A DNA stretch of 64,000 bases. It comes from Cytophagales bacterium (lineage in GTDB: Bacteria > Bacteroidota > Bacteroidia > Cytophagales > Cyclobacteriaceae). The notes below the pieces were generated by a model that was not told where the DNA came from, did not search any database, and was given only the letters and a program-made list of their open reading frames with translations. The stretch lies in assembly GCA_013298505.1 (NCBI GenBank), contig JAAFHY010000006.1, positions 1-64,000 of the forward strand. The letters are read 5' to 3'. Positions 26,690-33,925 of the stretch are shown here, piece by piece. Both the position numbers and the translations under genes were made by a program. The stretch's first letter is position 1. The number at the start of each line of letters is the position of its first letter.

Positions 26690-26781
26690 CGCACTGCGGC
26701 AGGGATGGAAGCGGCACTCCGCAGTAGCGTTGGCATGTGAGCTGGCACGAGGAGTATAGCGAACAGCCCGCAAGCCGCCCT
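26690..26781. other. Possible structured intergenic element
   Basis: This GC-richer island lies in the 272-bp gap before mazG. It contains CTGCGG/CCGCAG (26694-26699, 26719-26724) and ACTCC/GGAGT pairings, and the sequence marks CAGGGATGGAAGCGG and TAGCGAACAGCCCGC. I recall dispersed elements with 'GCAGGGAT..AGCGG..' and 'AGCGAAxAGCCCG' halves in Bacteroidota intergenic DNA, possibly transcribed. Whether this is an RNA or a decayed repeat cannot be settled by eye. Confidence 0.3.
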
Positions 26782-26841
26782 TCTTTAACCCAAATGAAAG
26801 CAAAGAAACAATCTCATAAGTAAAACCAAACGATTGATTGA

Positions 26842-27654
26842 ATGAAGAAGCCTTACTCTACTCCGGATTTGCAGCGCGAGGAAAAACTAAAAGCCTTTGA
26901 CAGGCTGCTGACGGTGATGAACGAACTGCGCGAAAATTGTCCGTGGGATAAAAAGCAAACGCTCGAAACGCTGCGCCACCTGACGATTGAGGAAACGTAT
27001 GAACTATCAGACGCGATTTTGGAGGGCAACTTGCAGGAGGTAAAAAAGGAGTTGGGCGATTTGATGTTGCATCTCACGTTTTATGCGCGCATCGGCTCGG
27101 AGTTGAAGGCTTTTGATATGACGGACGTGCTCAATGGCATTTGCGATAAGTTGATTGAGCGCCATCCGCATGTGTATGGCGATGTATCGGCCGAAGATGA
27201 AAAAACGGTGAAGGAGAACTGGGAGAAAATCAAATTGCGTACGGGGAATAAGTCGGTGTTGGAAGGTGTGCCCAAATCGCTGCCGGCATTGGTGAAGGCC
27301 ATTCGCATTCAGGATAAGGCGCGGGGTGTGGGCTTTGACTGGGAGCGCAAGGAGCAGGTGTGGGAAAAGGTGGAGGAGGAGATGGGCGAATTCAAAAATG
27401 AGTTTAATGTGGCTGCGGGTGAGCCGATTGACCATGGAAAAGCGATGGCTGAGTTTGGCGACTTGCTGTTTTCGCTGGTGAACTATGCCCGCTTTATCAA
27501 TATTGACCCGGAGGAGGCACTGGAGCGCACGAACAAAAAATTTATCAAGCGTTTTCAGTTTTTAGAAACCGAGTCGGCCAAAGACGGCAAGAAGATGGGT
27601 GAAATGACCTTGGCAGAAATGGATGTGTATTGGAATAGGGCGAAGAAGGTTTGA
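26842..27654 (+). CDS. mazG: Nucleoside triphosphate pyrophosphohydrolase
   Basis: The protein has 270 residues with two MazG domains. The first shows ENCPWDKKQTLETLRHL and EETYELSDAI with the metal-binding ExxE, then ELGDLMLHLTFYARIG. The second shows VEEEMGEFKNE and EFGDLLFSLVNYARF. The length matches the full two-domain enzyme (E. coli MazG has 263 residues). It hydrolyses non-canonical or all NTPs to NMP and pyrophosphate and may tune nucleotide pools in stress. Despite the name it is separate from the hip operon downstream; 245 bp of operator-rich DNA lie between. Confidence 0.94.
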   Translation: MKKPYSTPDLQREEKLKAFDRLLTVMNELRENCPWDKKQTLETLRHLTIEETYELSDAILEGNLQEVKKELGDLMLHLTFYARIGSELKAFDMTDVLNGICDKLIERHPHVYGDVSAEDEKTVKENWEKIKLRTGNKSVLEGVPKSLPALVKAIRIQDKARGVGFDWERKEQVWEKVEEEMGEFKNEFNVAAGEPIDHGKAMAEFGDLLFSLVNYARFINIDPEEALERTNKKFIKRFQFLETESAKDGKKMGEMTLAEMDVYWNRAKKV

Positions 27655-27659
27655 TTTTT

Positions 27660-27718
27660 TATACCTGATCGGGTGTGATTTCAGTAGTGAATAATGTTTT
27701 TATACCCGCTCGGGTATA
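27660..27718. promoter_or_regulatory. Two TATACCCG-type palindromic boxes after mazG
   Basis: A perfect palindrome TATACCCG-CT-CGGGTATA lies at 27701-27718. A degenerate copy (TATACCTG-AT-CGGGTGTG) lies at 27660-27677, 41 bp upstream, about four helical turns; both are preceded by a T-run. They lie upstream of the hip operon operators and differ from them, so they may bind a second regulator. Confidence 0.4.
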
Positions 27719-27756
27719 ATTGGTTTAGAATGGTACCTTAATTTATTATTTAAAAA

Positions 27757-27774
27757 TTGCTGCCTTAGCAGTAA
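27757..27774. promoter_or_regulatory. Operator-like palindrome, copy 1 (hip operon)
   Basis: TTGCTG-N6-CAGTAA. It differs from copies 2 and 3 by one base in the left arm and several in the spacer. It is 61 bp upstream of copy 2 and is probably a HipB-type binding site. Confidence 0.55.
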
Positions 27775-27817
27775 TTTTGGCTGATTAATCACATATATTA
27801 GTTTTTAAGGCTTTATT

Positions 27818-27835
27818 TTACTGTTATAGCAGTAA
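27818..27835. promoter_or_regulatory. Operator-like palindrome, copy 2 (hip operon)
   Basis: TTACTG-TTATAG-CAGTAA, a perfect 6-bp inverted repeat with a 6-bp spacer, identical to copy 3. It is the middle of three sites and exactly 61 bp from each neighbour. Confidence 0.6.
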
Positions 27836-27878
27836 TTATTGCCATATTTTTAGCAATTCATCTATTTTAGATCTATTT

Positions 27879-27896
27879 TTACTGTTATAGCAGTAA
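27879..27896. promoter_or_regulatory. Operator-like palindrome, copy 3 (hip operon)
   Basis: TTACTG-TTATAG-CAGTAA, ending 3 nt before the hipB-like start codon. A protein bound here would cover the translation start region and probably the promoter, which is consistent with autorepression. Confidence 0.6.
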
Positions 27897-27899
27897 AAT

Positions 27900-28118
27900 A
27901 TGTTACATCAACCAGAACTTGGCAACTACATTCGTACACTTCGAAAGAAGAGTGGACTGACACAAATTCAGTTGGCAGAAATGGTGGGCGTGGGCAAATC
28001 GGTGATATTTGATTTGGAAAAAGGGAAGGAAACGGTTCAGTTATCTACCCTGGTGAAAATACTATCGGGGCTGAATATTAAAGTAAAATTGGTAAGTCCG
28101 CTCGAACCAGAACCATGA
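27900..28118 (+). CDS. hipB: HipB-like XRE-family antitoxin/repressor
   Basis: The protein has 72 residues, almost entirely one XRE/Cro HTH domain: LGNYIRTLRKKSGLTQIQLAEMVGVGKSVIFDLEKGK, followed by a strand LNIKVKLVSP as in HipB. It should dimerise, bind the TTACTG-N6-CAGTAA palindromes immediately upstream and repress the operon, alone or together with the kinase. Its stop overlaps the next start by 4 bp (ATGA), so the genes are translationally coupled. The order hipB, short HipA-N gene, kinase gene matches the tripartite HipBST arrangement known from enteropathogenic E. coli. Confidence 0.85.
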   Translation: MLHQPELGNYIRTLRKKSGLTQIQLAEMVGVGKSVIFDLEKGKETVQLSTLVKILSGLNIKVKLVSPLEPEP

Positions 28119-28426
28119 GAAAGGCAGCCGTATTTTTTGACAACACATTGGCAGGATATCTGACAGAAACTGATCAGAAGGAATATCGCTTTGACTATCT
28201 GGAGGATTATCAGGGTGGTGCCATATCATTGACGATGCCGGTGAGTAAAAAGAAATTTGAATTTGAAACCTTCCCGGCATTTTTTGATGGCTTGCTACCC
28301 GAAGGACAGCAGCTGGAAGGTTTACTCCGCCAGAACAAAATTGATCGTAATGATAACTTCAGTCAGTTGATGGCGGTAGGTGAAGATTTAGTAGGAGCGG
28401 TTAGTGTCAAACCGATAATCGAATGA
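28115..28426 (+). CDS. hipS: HipS-like protein (HipA N-terminal subdomain)
   Basis: The protein has 103 residues and corresponds to the N-terminal subdomain of HipA as a separate polypeptide: KAAVFFDNTLAGYLTE, ISLTMPVS, FPAFFDGLLPEGQQLEGLL and FSQLMAVGEDLVGAVSV. In classical HipA this part is fused to the kinase; in HipBST systems the separate HipS neutralises the kinase HipT. Start and stop overlap both neighbours by 4 bp. An antitoxin role is inferred from the arrangement. A simple split of an ordinary HipA is the alternative, but the ends of both proteins look clean. Confidence 0.82.
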   Translation: MRKAAVFFDNTLAGYLTETDQKEYRFDYLEDYQGGAISLTMPVSKKKFEFETFPAFFDGLLPEGQQLEGLLRQNKIDRNDNFSQLMAVGEDLVGAVSVKPIIE

Positions 28427-29364
28427 ATCGCTGCCCGATTACCTATGAACTATGTGGCGAGCAGAAGTATTCAGCCCAAGGACTTAAGTTATTGTCTCCA
28501 AAGTTGAAAGACTTACTCGATTTCCCTTATAACAAAGGTGATCAATTAAAAGAGGCGATGGCAAGAGCTACTAAAATGTCAATACAGGGTGTTCAGCCCA
28601 AGTTGAGTGCTCGCCTAAATGTATCTGCTGGGATTTTTGAAATAGCCGATCAAGGAGGTACTTTTATTATTAAGCCTCAAAATGATTTGTATGAGGAGTT
28701 GCCGGAGAATGAAGACCTTACAATGCGGCTCGCAGCATTGGCGGGGATTGAAATTCCGCTTCATGGGATGATCTATTCAAAAGATGGCTCGCGTTCTTAT
28801 TTCATCAAACGATTTGACCGATTGCCAAAAAAGAAAAGGGTAGCGGTTGAGGATTTTGCCCAACTTACTGGACAGACAAGAGAAACAAAATATAGTTCAT
28901 CCATGGAAAAAGTGGCTGGCGTACTAGATCAGTTCTGTACCTTTCCATTGATAGAAAAACAAAAGCTATTTAGACTTACGATCTTCAACTTTCTCTGCGG
29001 GAATGAAGATATGCATTTGAAGAATTTTTCGTTGATCAGGCGAAATGGAAAAGTTGAAATATCTCCCTCGTATGACCTATTGAACACAACCATTGCGATG
29101 TCCAATCCACAAGAAGAGTTTGCCCTTACCTTGGCAGGTAGGAAAAGCAAAATCACAAAGGAAAATCTAATCGACTATTTTGGGAGTGAAATACTTGGGC
29201 TGACATCAATCATTATCGAAAAAACACTTCAGGAAATAGAGAATCAAAAATTGAAGTGGTACAAGCAGATACAGATTAGTTTCCTTTCAGAAGAAATGAA
29301 AAAAAAGTATGTTGAGTTAATGAGCCTTAGATGGGCAAGGATTTTCACAACAATCAAAAAGTAA
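28423..29364 (+). CDS. hipT: HipT-like serine/threonine kinase toxin
   Basis: The protein has 313 residues and is the HipA-type kinase core without the N-terminal subdomain. A small N-terminal piece (CPITYELCGEQKYSAQGL) precedes the Gly-rich loop with S53 in KMSIQGVQPKLSA, then IIKPQND (ATP-binding Lys), NEDLTMRLAALAGI, SYFIKRFDR, the catalytic loop GNEDMHLKNFSL (D196) and the metal motif SPSYDLLN (D218). All kinase residues appear intact. In E. coli, HipT phosphorylates tryptophanyl-tRNA synthetase and HipA glutamyl-tRNA synthetase; the target here is unknown. The loop reads Ser-Ile-Gln, so only one potential autophosphorylation Ser is present. Confidence 0.87.
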   Translation: MNRCPITYELCGEQKYSAQGLKLLSPKLKDLLDFPYNKGDQLKEAMARATKMSIQGVQPKLSARLNVSAGIFEIADQGGTFIIKPQNDLYEELPENEDLTMRLAALAGIEIPLHGMIYSKDGSRSYFIKRFDRLPKKKRVAVEDFAQLTGQTRETKYSSSMEKVAGVLDQFCTFPLIEKQKLFRLTIFNFLCGNEDMHLKNFSLIRRNGKVEISPSYDLLNTTIAMSNPQEEFALTLAGRKSKITKENLIDYFGSEILGLTSIIIEKTLQEIENQKLKWYKQIQISFLSEEMKKKYVELMSLRWARIFTTIKK

Positions 29365-29369
29365 TACCA

Positions 29370-29786
29370 ATGGGCAGAATCCTCGCTATCGACTATGGAA
29401 TGAAACGCACCGGACTTGCAGTAACTGACCCGATGCGCATTATTGCTACGGCATTGGATACGGTGGAGTCGGGAAAACTGATCGATTACCTGAAAACTTA
29501 TTTTGCTCGCGAGGCAGTGGACGAGGTGGTGATTGGTATGCCCAAACGACTTAATAATCAGGATTCAGAAATTGCACCGCTGGTGCGAAAGTTTGTTGAA
29601 CAGTTTCAAAAGATCTTTCCTGAAAAACCCGTTGCGTTGGCTGATGAGCGTTTCACCAGCGCGCAAGCACATCGAACTATGGTCACTGGTGGAATGAGCA
29701 AAAAAGATCGGCAGGTGAAAGGAAATGTTGATAAGGTCAGCGCCACACTTATCCTTCAAAATTACATGCAATCAAAAGGTTTTTGA
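29370..29786 (+). CDS. ruvX: Putative pre-16S rRNA nuclease / Holliday junction resolvase
   Basis: The protein has 138 residues from the ATG at 29370 (MGRILAIDYGMKRTGLAV); the frame extends upstream inside the kinase gene but the family starts here. It has the RNase H-like fold with Asp in ILAIDYG, the EVVIGMPKRLN strand-loop, DERFTSAQAH and the terminal Asp-containing KVSATLILQNYM. YqgF/RuvX proteins process the 5' end of 16S rRNA. It begins 5 nt after hipT, so it may be transcribed partly from the toxin operon. Confidence 0.92.
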   Translation: MGRILAIDYGMKRTGLAVTDPMRIIATALDTVESGKLIDYLKTYFAREAVDEVVIGMPKRLNNQDSEIAPLVRKFVEQFQKIFPEKPVALADERFTSAQAHRTMVTGGMSKKDRQVKGNVDKVSATLILQNYMQSKGF

Positions 29787-29799
29787 CCACAACAACCTG

Positions 29800-29837
29800 T
29801 TTGTTGCATGGGCGTATGAGCCAAAATCCTACCTTTG
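29800..29837 (+). promoter_or_regulatory. Candidate Bacteroidota promoter of def
   Basis: A TACCTTTG box (29830-29837) fits the TAnnTTTG minus-7 consensus, with TTTGTTG at 29800-29806 about 23 nt upstream as a minus-33 element. The gene starts at 29857, leaving a very short leader. Found by eye only. Confidence 0.35.
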
Positions 29838-29856
29838 TATTTTATCTTTTTAGAAT

Positions 29857-30414
29857 ATGGTTTACCCAATTGTAATGTATGGCGATGCCGTGCTTCGAAA
29901 GAAAGCACGTGAGATTGAGAAGGGAGAAATCGACATGGAAGCGTTTGCCAACGATCTGTTTGAAACCATGGCCGCAGCACATGGTATTGGCTTGGCTGCA
30001 CCGCAAATTGGTAAAAGCATTCGAGTGTTTGTGGTAGATGGCACTGTGCTGGAAGATCAGCCGGAATTAAGCGATTTCAGAAAAGTGTTTATCAATCCTA
30101 CTATTTTAAATGAAGAAGGAGAAGCATGGGCTTTTGAAGAAGGTTGCCTGAGCATACCAAACATTCGCGCCAGTGTACTAAGGCCTGAAAAAATAAAACT
30201 TAGCTACCTAGATCAAAATTGGGTGAAACACGAGGAAGAGTTTGATGGCATGAAAGCGCGCATCATTCAGCACGAGTACGATCACATTGAAGGAAAGCTC
30301 TTCATCGACTACCTCACTCCCTTAAAAAAGAAAATGCTGAAAGGAAAATTAACCGACATCAGTAAAGGAGAGGTAGACACCGACTATCGTATTGTGGCAC
30401 CGCTAAGGAAATAA
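29857..30414 (+). CDS. def: Peptide deformylase
   Basis: The protein has 185 residues. All three signature motifs are intact: GIGLAAPQIG (about 43-52), EGCLSIP with the metal ligand C97, and HEYDHIEG with H139, E140 and H143. It removes the formyl group from the N-terminal Met of nascent proteins. The DQPELSDFRK insertion between motifs 1 and 2 is typical of Bacteroidota deformylases. It is preceded by a candidate TAnnTTTG promoter. Confidence 0.95.
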   Translation: MVYPIVMYGDAVLRKKAREIEKGEIDMEAFANDLFETMAAAHGIGLAAPQIGKSIRVFVVDGTVLEDQPELSDFRKVFINPTILNEEGEAWAFEEGCLSIPNIRASVLRPEKIKLSYLDQNWVKHEEEFDGMKARIIQHEYDHIEGKLFIDYLTPLKKKMLKGKLTDISKGEVDTDYRIVAPLRK

Positions 30415-30474
30415 TTCAAGAATCAAAATTGCAATGCGATTACATCTTTCGTTTCAAATCTTGAATCTAAAATC

Positions 30475-31644
30475 TTGAATTTGAATATTAAATCTCGTCT
30501 TCCAGAAGTTGGCACCTCGATTTTTAGTGTCATGTCGAAGCTGGCACTAGAGCACCAAGCCATTAACCTCTCGCAAGGCTTTCCGGATTTCCCGGTTTCC
30601 GAAAAATTGATTGGGCTCATTCACCAAGCCATGAAGAATGGCCACAATCAATATGCACCGATGCCCGGTGTGCCAGCCCTTCGCCAGGTGATTGCGCAAG
30701 TGATTGATCAAACCTATCAACGCCCCACGGATTTCGAAACAGAGATCACCATTACTGCGGGAGGCACCGAAGCGATTTTTTCAGCCATTGCAGCTTTAAT
30801 AGGTGCAGGCGATGAAGTGATTTTGTTTGACCCCTCCTACGATTGTTACGATCCGGGCATTCGATTGAATGGAGGTATTCCAAAGCATTTAAATTTGCGT
30901 GCGCCTGATTTCAAAATCGATTGGAATGAGGTAAAGTCAGCAATCTCAGCGCGTACCAAAATGATTTTGATCAACACCCCGCACAATCCCTGCGGTGCGA
31001 TTATGCAAGAAGCCGACATGCGCGAGTTAGAGAAGCTGGCGCTGGCAAATAATTTGATTGTGCTAAGTGACGAGGTGTATGAGCGAATCATTTTCGATGG
31101 CCAAATTCATCAGAGTGTGTTACGCTATTCAGCCTTGGCGAAACAATCTGTCGCGATTTTTTCATTTGGAAAAACATTTCATGCCACGGGCTGGAAAGTG
31201 GGTTATACGGTAGCGTCTGAAGCCATCACTCGTGAAATCCGAAAAGCACATCAGTTCATCACCTTCAGCGTGAACACGCCTTTGCAGTTTGCGTTGGCAG
31301 AATATATGAACGATGCGGAAAACTACTTGCAGCTCGGTAAGTTCTATCAGCAAAAACGCGATTTCTTTTTAGAGCAAATTAAGGGATCTTCTTTCCGGCC
31401 ACTGCCTTGTTTCGGCAGTTACTTTCAATTGCTTTCTTTTGAAGGAGTTTCCAAAAAATCGGAAATGCCCGCCTGCCGGACGGACAGGGAAATGGCCACT
31501 TGGATGACGCAAGAAAAAAAGCTGGCACCCATACCTGTTTCTGTATTTTACAAAGATGGATTGGATCAGCGGTTGCTGCGTTTTTGTTTTGCAAAAGGAG
31601 ATGAAACATTGCAGAAGGCTGGAAGAATTTTAAAAACGATGTAG
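30475..31644 (+). CDS. PLP aminotransferase (methionine aminotransferase-like)
   Basis: The protein has 389 residues, fold type I class I aminotransferase. There is no ATG before residue 20; the N-terminus of homologues (KSRLPEVGTSIFSVMSKLA) needs a TTG start at 30475 or 30481. Visible are INLSQGFPDFP, the TAGGTEAIFSA turn, NTPHNPCGA, LSDEVYE, and the PLP lysine K233 in SFGKTFHATGWKVGY. It resembles YbdL-type methionine (or kynurenine) aminotransferases. Residues about 330-337 (EMPACRTD) interrupt an otherwise conserved stretch and derive from a short palindromic element. Confidence 0.85.
   Translation: MNLNIKSRLPEVGTSIFSVMSKLALEHQAINLSQGFPDFPVSEKLIGLIHQAMKNGHNQYAPMPGVPALRQVIAQVIDQTYQRPTDFETEITITAGGTEAIFSAIAALIGAGDEVILFDPSYDCYDPGIRLNGGIPKHLNLRAPDFKIDWNEVKSAISARTKMILINTPHNPCGAIMQEADMRELEKLALANNLIVLSDEVYERIIFDGQIHQSVLRYSALAKQSVAIFSFGKTFHATGWKVGYTVASEAITREIRKAHQFITFSVNTPLQFALAEYMNDAENYLQLGKFYQQKRDFFLEQIKGSSFRPLPCFGSYFQLLSFEGVSKKSEMPACRTDREMATWMTQEKKLAPIPVSVFYKDGLDQRLLRFCFAKGDETLQKAGRILKTM
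31471..31488. repeat. Short palindromic element inside aminotransferase gene
   Basis: CCTGCCG-GA-CGG-CAGG-type near-palindrome (CCTG at the left, CAGG at the right, one unpaired base). It encodes part of EMPACRTD in a position where I expect no insertion, and keeps the frame. It belongs to the same CCTGCCGG...CAGG class as the element at 25,400. Confidence 0.5.
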
Positions 31645-31726
31645 GATATGCAATGGCCAGCCAGCGTTTGTTATAAAACGGATAAAATAGTTTACTTCTA
31701 TAAACGATTCTATTGAAATCTTTAAA

Positions 31727-33631
31727 CTACTTAGAATCGCCCTCCTTTTTAGGCTGAATCATTTCCATCAGTTTTAGCCCAAGCAGTCCATCAATTGCAT
31801 TTCCACCACCGTCTTTTCCACCGCTTATTAAGATATCAGGAATTAACTTGATATGACCTTTCGATAACTCTTCTGTAATTTTATAGCGAGTGAAATTTTC
31901 TCCGCCCAATGCTTTAACGGCTAGTTGGTAGGATTCTGCACTAGACTTACCAATGGCCAAAATCTTTTCTGCTTCGGCATTACCAGTAAGCGAAATTTGT
32001 TCGGCTTGCGCGGCTGCTTTCAGTTTTATCGCTTCCGATTCTGCTTCTGCTCTTGCCTTGGTAGCTTCTGCTTCCGCGAAAGCGCGCAACTTCGTAGCTT
32101 CCGCTTCGGCACTCACCGCCAGCTTCACACTGGTAGCATCACCTTCTGATTTTTTTACAGTTGCGTTGGCTGTGCGCTCGGCAATCTCTACGCTTTGCTG
32201 AGCCTTCACAATATCCTTTTGCATGTCGGCAATGGCCGTTTCTTTTTCCATTCCCTGTCGTGTTTCTTGTGCCTTCTTTTGTGTTTCGTAGGTCACTTTT
32301 TGTTCTTCGGCAATCTTACGATCGGTCAACGTTTTCATCAACGAATCGGGGGGCACAATGTCTCCAATCAAAGTATCAACGGCATTTACATTGTATTCAT
32401 CCAATACTTTTTTAATATGTTCTTTTGCTGATTCTTGTCGCTCCTTACGGGAAGATAGGAATGCAATCACATCGCTGTCTTGTGCGGAGTTGCGAAAATA
32501 ATTACCAATGGTTGGCTCCAGTACCTGCGAAACCAGATTGACCATATTACCAAAGCGGGCAATTACTTTAGGTGCTTCGGTAGTGGGCACGTGAATGATT
32601 TGCGCTACATCTAAATTGAAAGGGAACCCATCTTTTGATCGTACCGTAATGGTGGAAAGATTTTTGTCTAGGTTGTGTGCTTCACTACGAGCGGTTGCCC
32701 AATTTAAGACCAAGTTTGTGGTGGGCACCAATTCTACTTTCATGGTGTATGAGTTAATGGGATATTTTCCTGGGCCGAGTGGCTCTAGCCAAACACCTTT
32801 TCTACCTTTTTCTACAATATTGCCATGCTTGAATTCTACACCTGTTAAATCTTTTCCTTCTTGGCCTATGTATGAAATCACCACACCAACATACCCAATC
32901 GGGATTTCAGTCATCGGAATTTCTTCAATTTGAATTGCCCACGGATTTAGGTTATATGATCCTGCCAAGATCACTTGTGGTTGCAATCCGCGATTACCTC
33001 CATTATTTAAGAAAGTATCGAAGTTCTGGAAATTATTATGACCATCTACCAGCTTACCTGCAATCTGTCCTTCCTCAATGGGCAACCCATCTAAGGTAGT
33101 TACAATGCCTACGCGACTCTCTTGAATCCGTATCATTTCAGTGATCGAAACGTTAAAGAGAAGTGTGTTTATACGATACGAACCAGCTGTTATGTAAGTT
33201 GTTTGCCGACCTCTCATTCCTCCGTTGTTCAAAAATTTTTCGGCATCTTGAAAATTATCGCAATCCACTCGCTTGGCTAAAATGCTACCGGTAAAAATTT
33301 CGGCTCCGTCATTGGATAGCACTAATCCAATTTTTCCTTCCGGGATCACCGTAAATTCTTCCATGGAGACATCAAACTGCCAAACCCACATCCAGAAATA
33401 AAGTCCGGGAGCTAAGGTTTTTGCTTGAAACCCTGCTTCACCAAGAGTGGCGATGATTCGACCATCAGGCAGTTCTTTATGATCGCCAAACAACACAAAT
33501 TTTTTGGTGACCAAGCCAATTTTATCTTCAGGCACAATTACCATCCCGAAAAGGAAGCGTAAAATAATTTTGTATAGTGCAATACACAGAATGAGCAATA
33601 ACACCCACCAATAGCCACCTAGACCTTCCAT
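31727..33631 (-). CDS. Flotillin-like SPFH domain membrane protein
   Basis: The protein has 634 residues. One N-terminal membrane helix (YWWVLLLILCIALYKIILRFLFG) is followed by two tandem modules of about 74 residues, each ending NF-x6-FLNNGG-x-RG-x-Q-x5-AGSY (about 126-152 and 200-226). An SPFH/band-7 domain follows (VRSKDGFPFNLDVAQIIHVP, YFRNSAQDSDVIAFLSSRKERQESA), then a long coiled coil rich in Ala, Glu and Lys (SAEAEATKLRAFAEAEATKA) and a C-terminal oligomerisation part. Flotillins form large membrane-bound cages or scaffolds. The duplicated N-terminal modules are not part of standard flotillin. Confidence 0.87.
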   Translation of the reverse strand: MEGLGGYWWVLLLILCIALYKIILRFLFGMVIVPEDKIGLVTKKFVLFGDHKELPDGRIIATLGEAGFQAKTLAPGLYFWMWVWQFDVSMEEFTVIPEGKIGLVLSNDGAEIFTGSILAKRVDCDNFQDAEKFLNNGGMRGRQTTYITAGSYRINTLLFNVSITEMIRIQESRVGIVTTLDGLPIEEGQIAGKLVDGHNNFQNFDTFLNNGGNRGLQPQVILAGSYNLNPWAIQIEEIPMTEIPIGYVGVVISYIGQEGKDLTGVEFKHGNIVEKGRKGVWLEPLGPGKYPINSYTMKVELVPTTNLVLNWATARSEAHNLDKNLSTITVRSKDGFPFNLDVAQIIHVPTTEAPKVIARFGNMVNLVSQVLEPTIGNYFRNSAQDSDVIAFLSSRKERQESAKEHIKKVLDEYNVNAVDTLIGDIVPPDSLMKTLTDRKIAEEQKVTYETQKKAQETRQGMEKETAIADMQKDIVKAQQSVEIAERTANATVKKSEGDATSVKLAVSAEAEATKLRAFAEAEATKARAEAESEAIKLKAAAQAEQISLTGNAEAEKILAIGKSSAESYQLAVKALGGENFTRYKITEELSKGHIKLIPDILISGGKDGGGNAIDGLLGLKLMEMIQPKKEGDSK

Positions 33632-33708
33632 AGTATTATGATTGATTTAATATTAGATGATCCAAAACTAATAATATTAAAGAGTTAGTAAGCTTAATTG
33701 GTAAAAAC

Positions 33709-33740
33709 AAAAAAACCCTGGCTTTCGTCAGGGTTTTTTT
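33709..33740 (-). terminator. Strong rho-independent terminator after tRNA-Ser
   Basis: A perfect 12-bp inverted repeat (33709-33720 with 33729-33740; core ACCCTG/CAGGGT) has an 8-nt loop and A/T-runs on both sides, so it can act on both strands. It begins 7 nt after the 3' end of the tRNA on the minus strand. Confidence 0.85.
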
Positions 33741-33746
33741 ATTGAG

Positions 33747-33833
33747 CAGAGGAAGAGGGATTCGAACCCCCGGACCCCGTGAAGGGTCTCCGGTTTTCAA
33801 GACCGGTGCAATAAACCGCTCTACCATTCCTCT
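33747..33833 (-). tRNA. tRNA-Ser (anticodon TGA)
   Basis: This 87-nt minus-strand gene has a 7-bp acceptor stem (AGAGGAA with TTCCTCT), a TGA anticodon in the loop CTTGAAA closed by ACCGG/CCGGT, a long variable arm (ACCCTTCACGGGGT, class II tRNA) and the T-arm GGGGGTTCGAATCCC. The CCA end is not encoded. The transcript ends at the terminator 7 nt downstream. Confidence 0.95.
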
Positions 33834-33925
33834 GTTTACTCTTCAAAGCTTTAACCTAGAAGGGTTGTTTTGCGATTTAGGATTGCAAAAGTAACGGTTA
33901 TTTTGTTTTTGACAAACGGAACGTT

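Noticed and set aside
33636-33827. Minus-strand frame of 63 codons over the tRNA region
   Set aside because: It is the translation of tRNA-Ser and its terminator and has no independent coding evidence.
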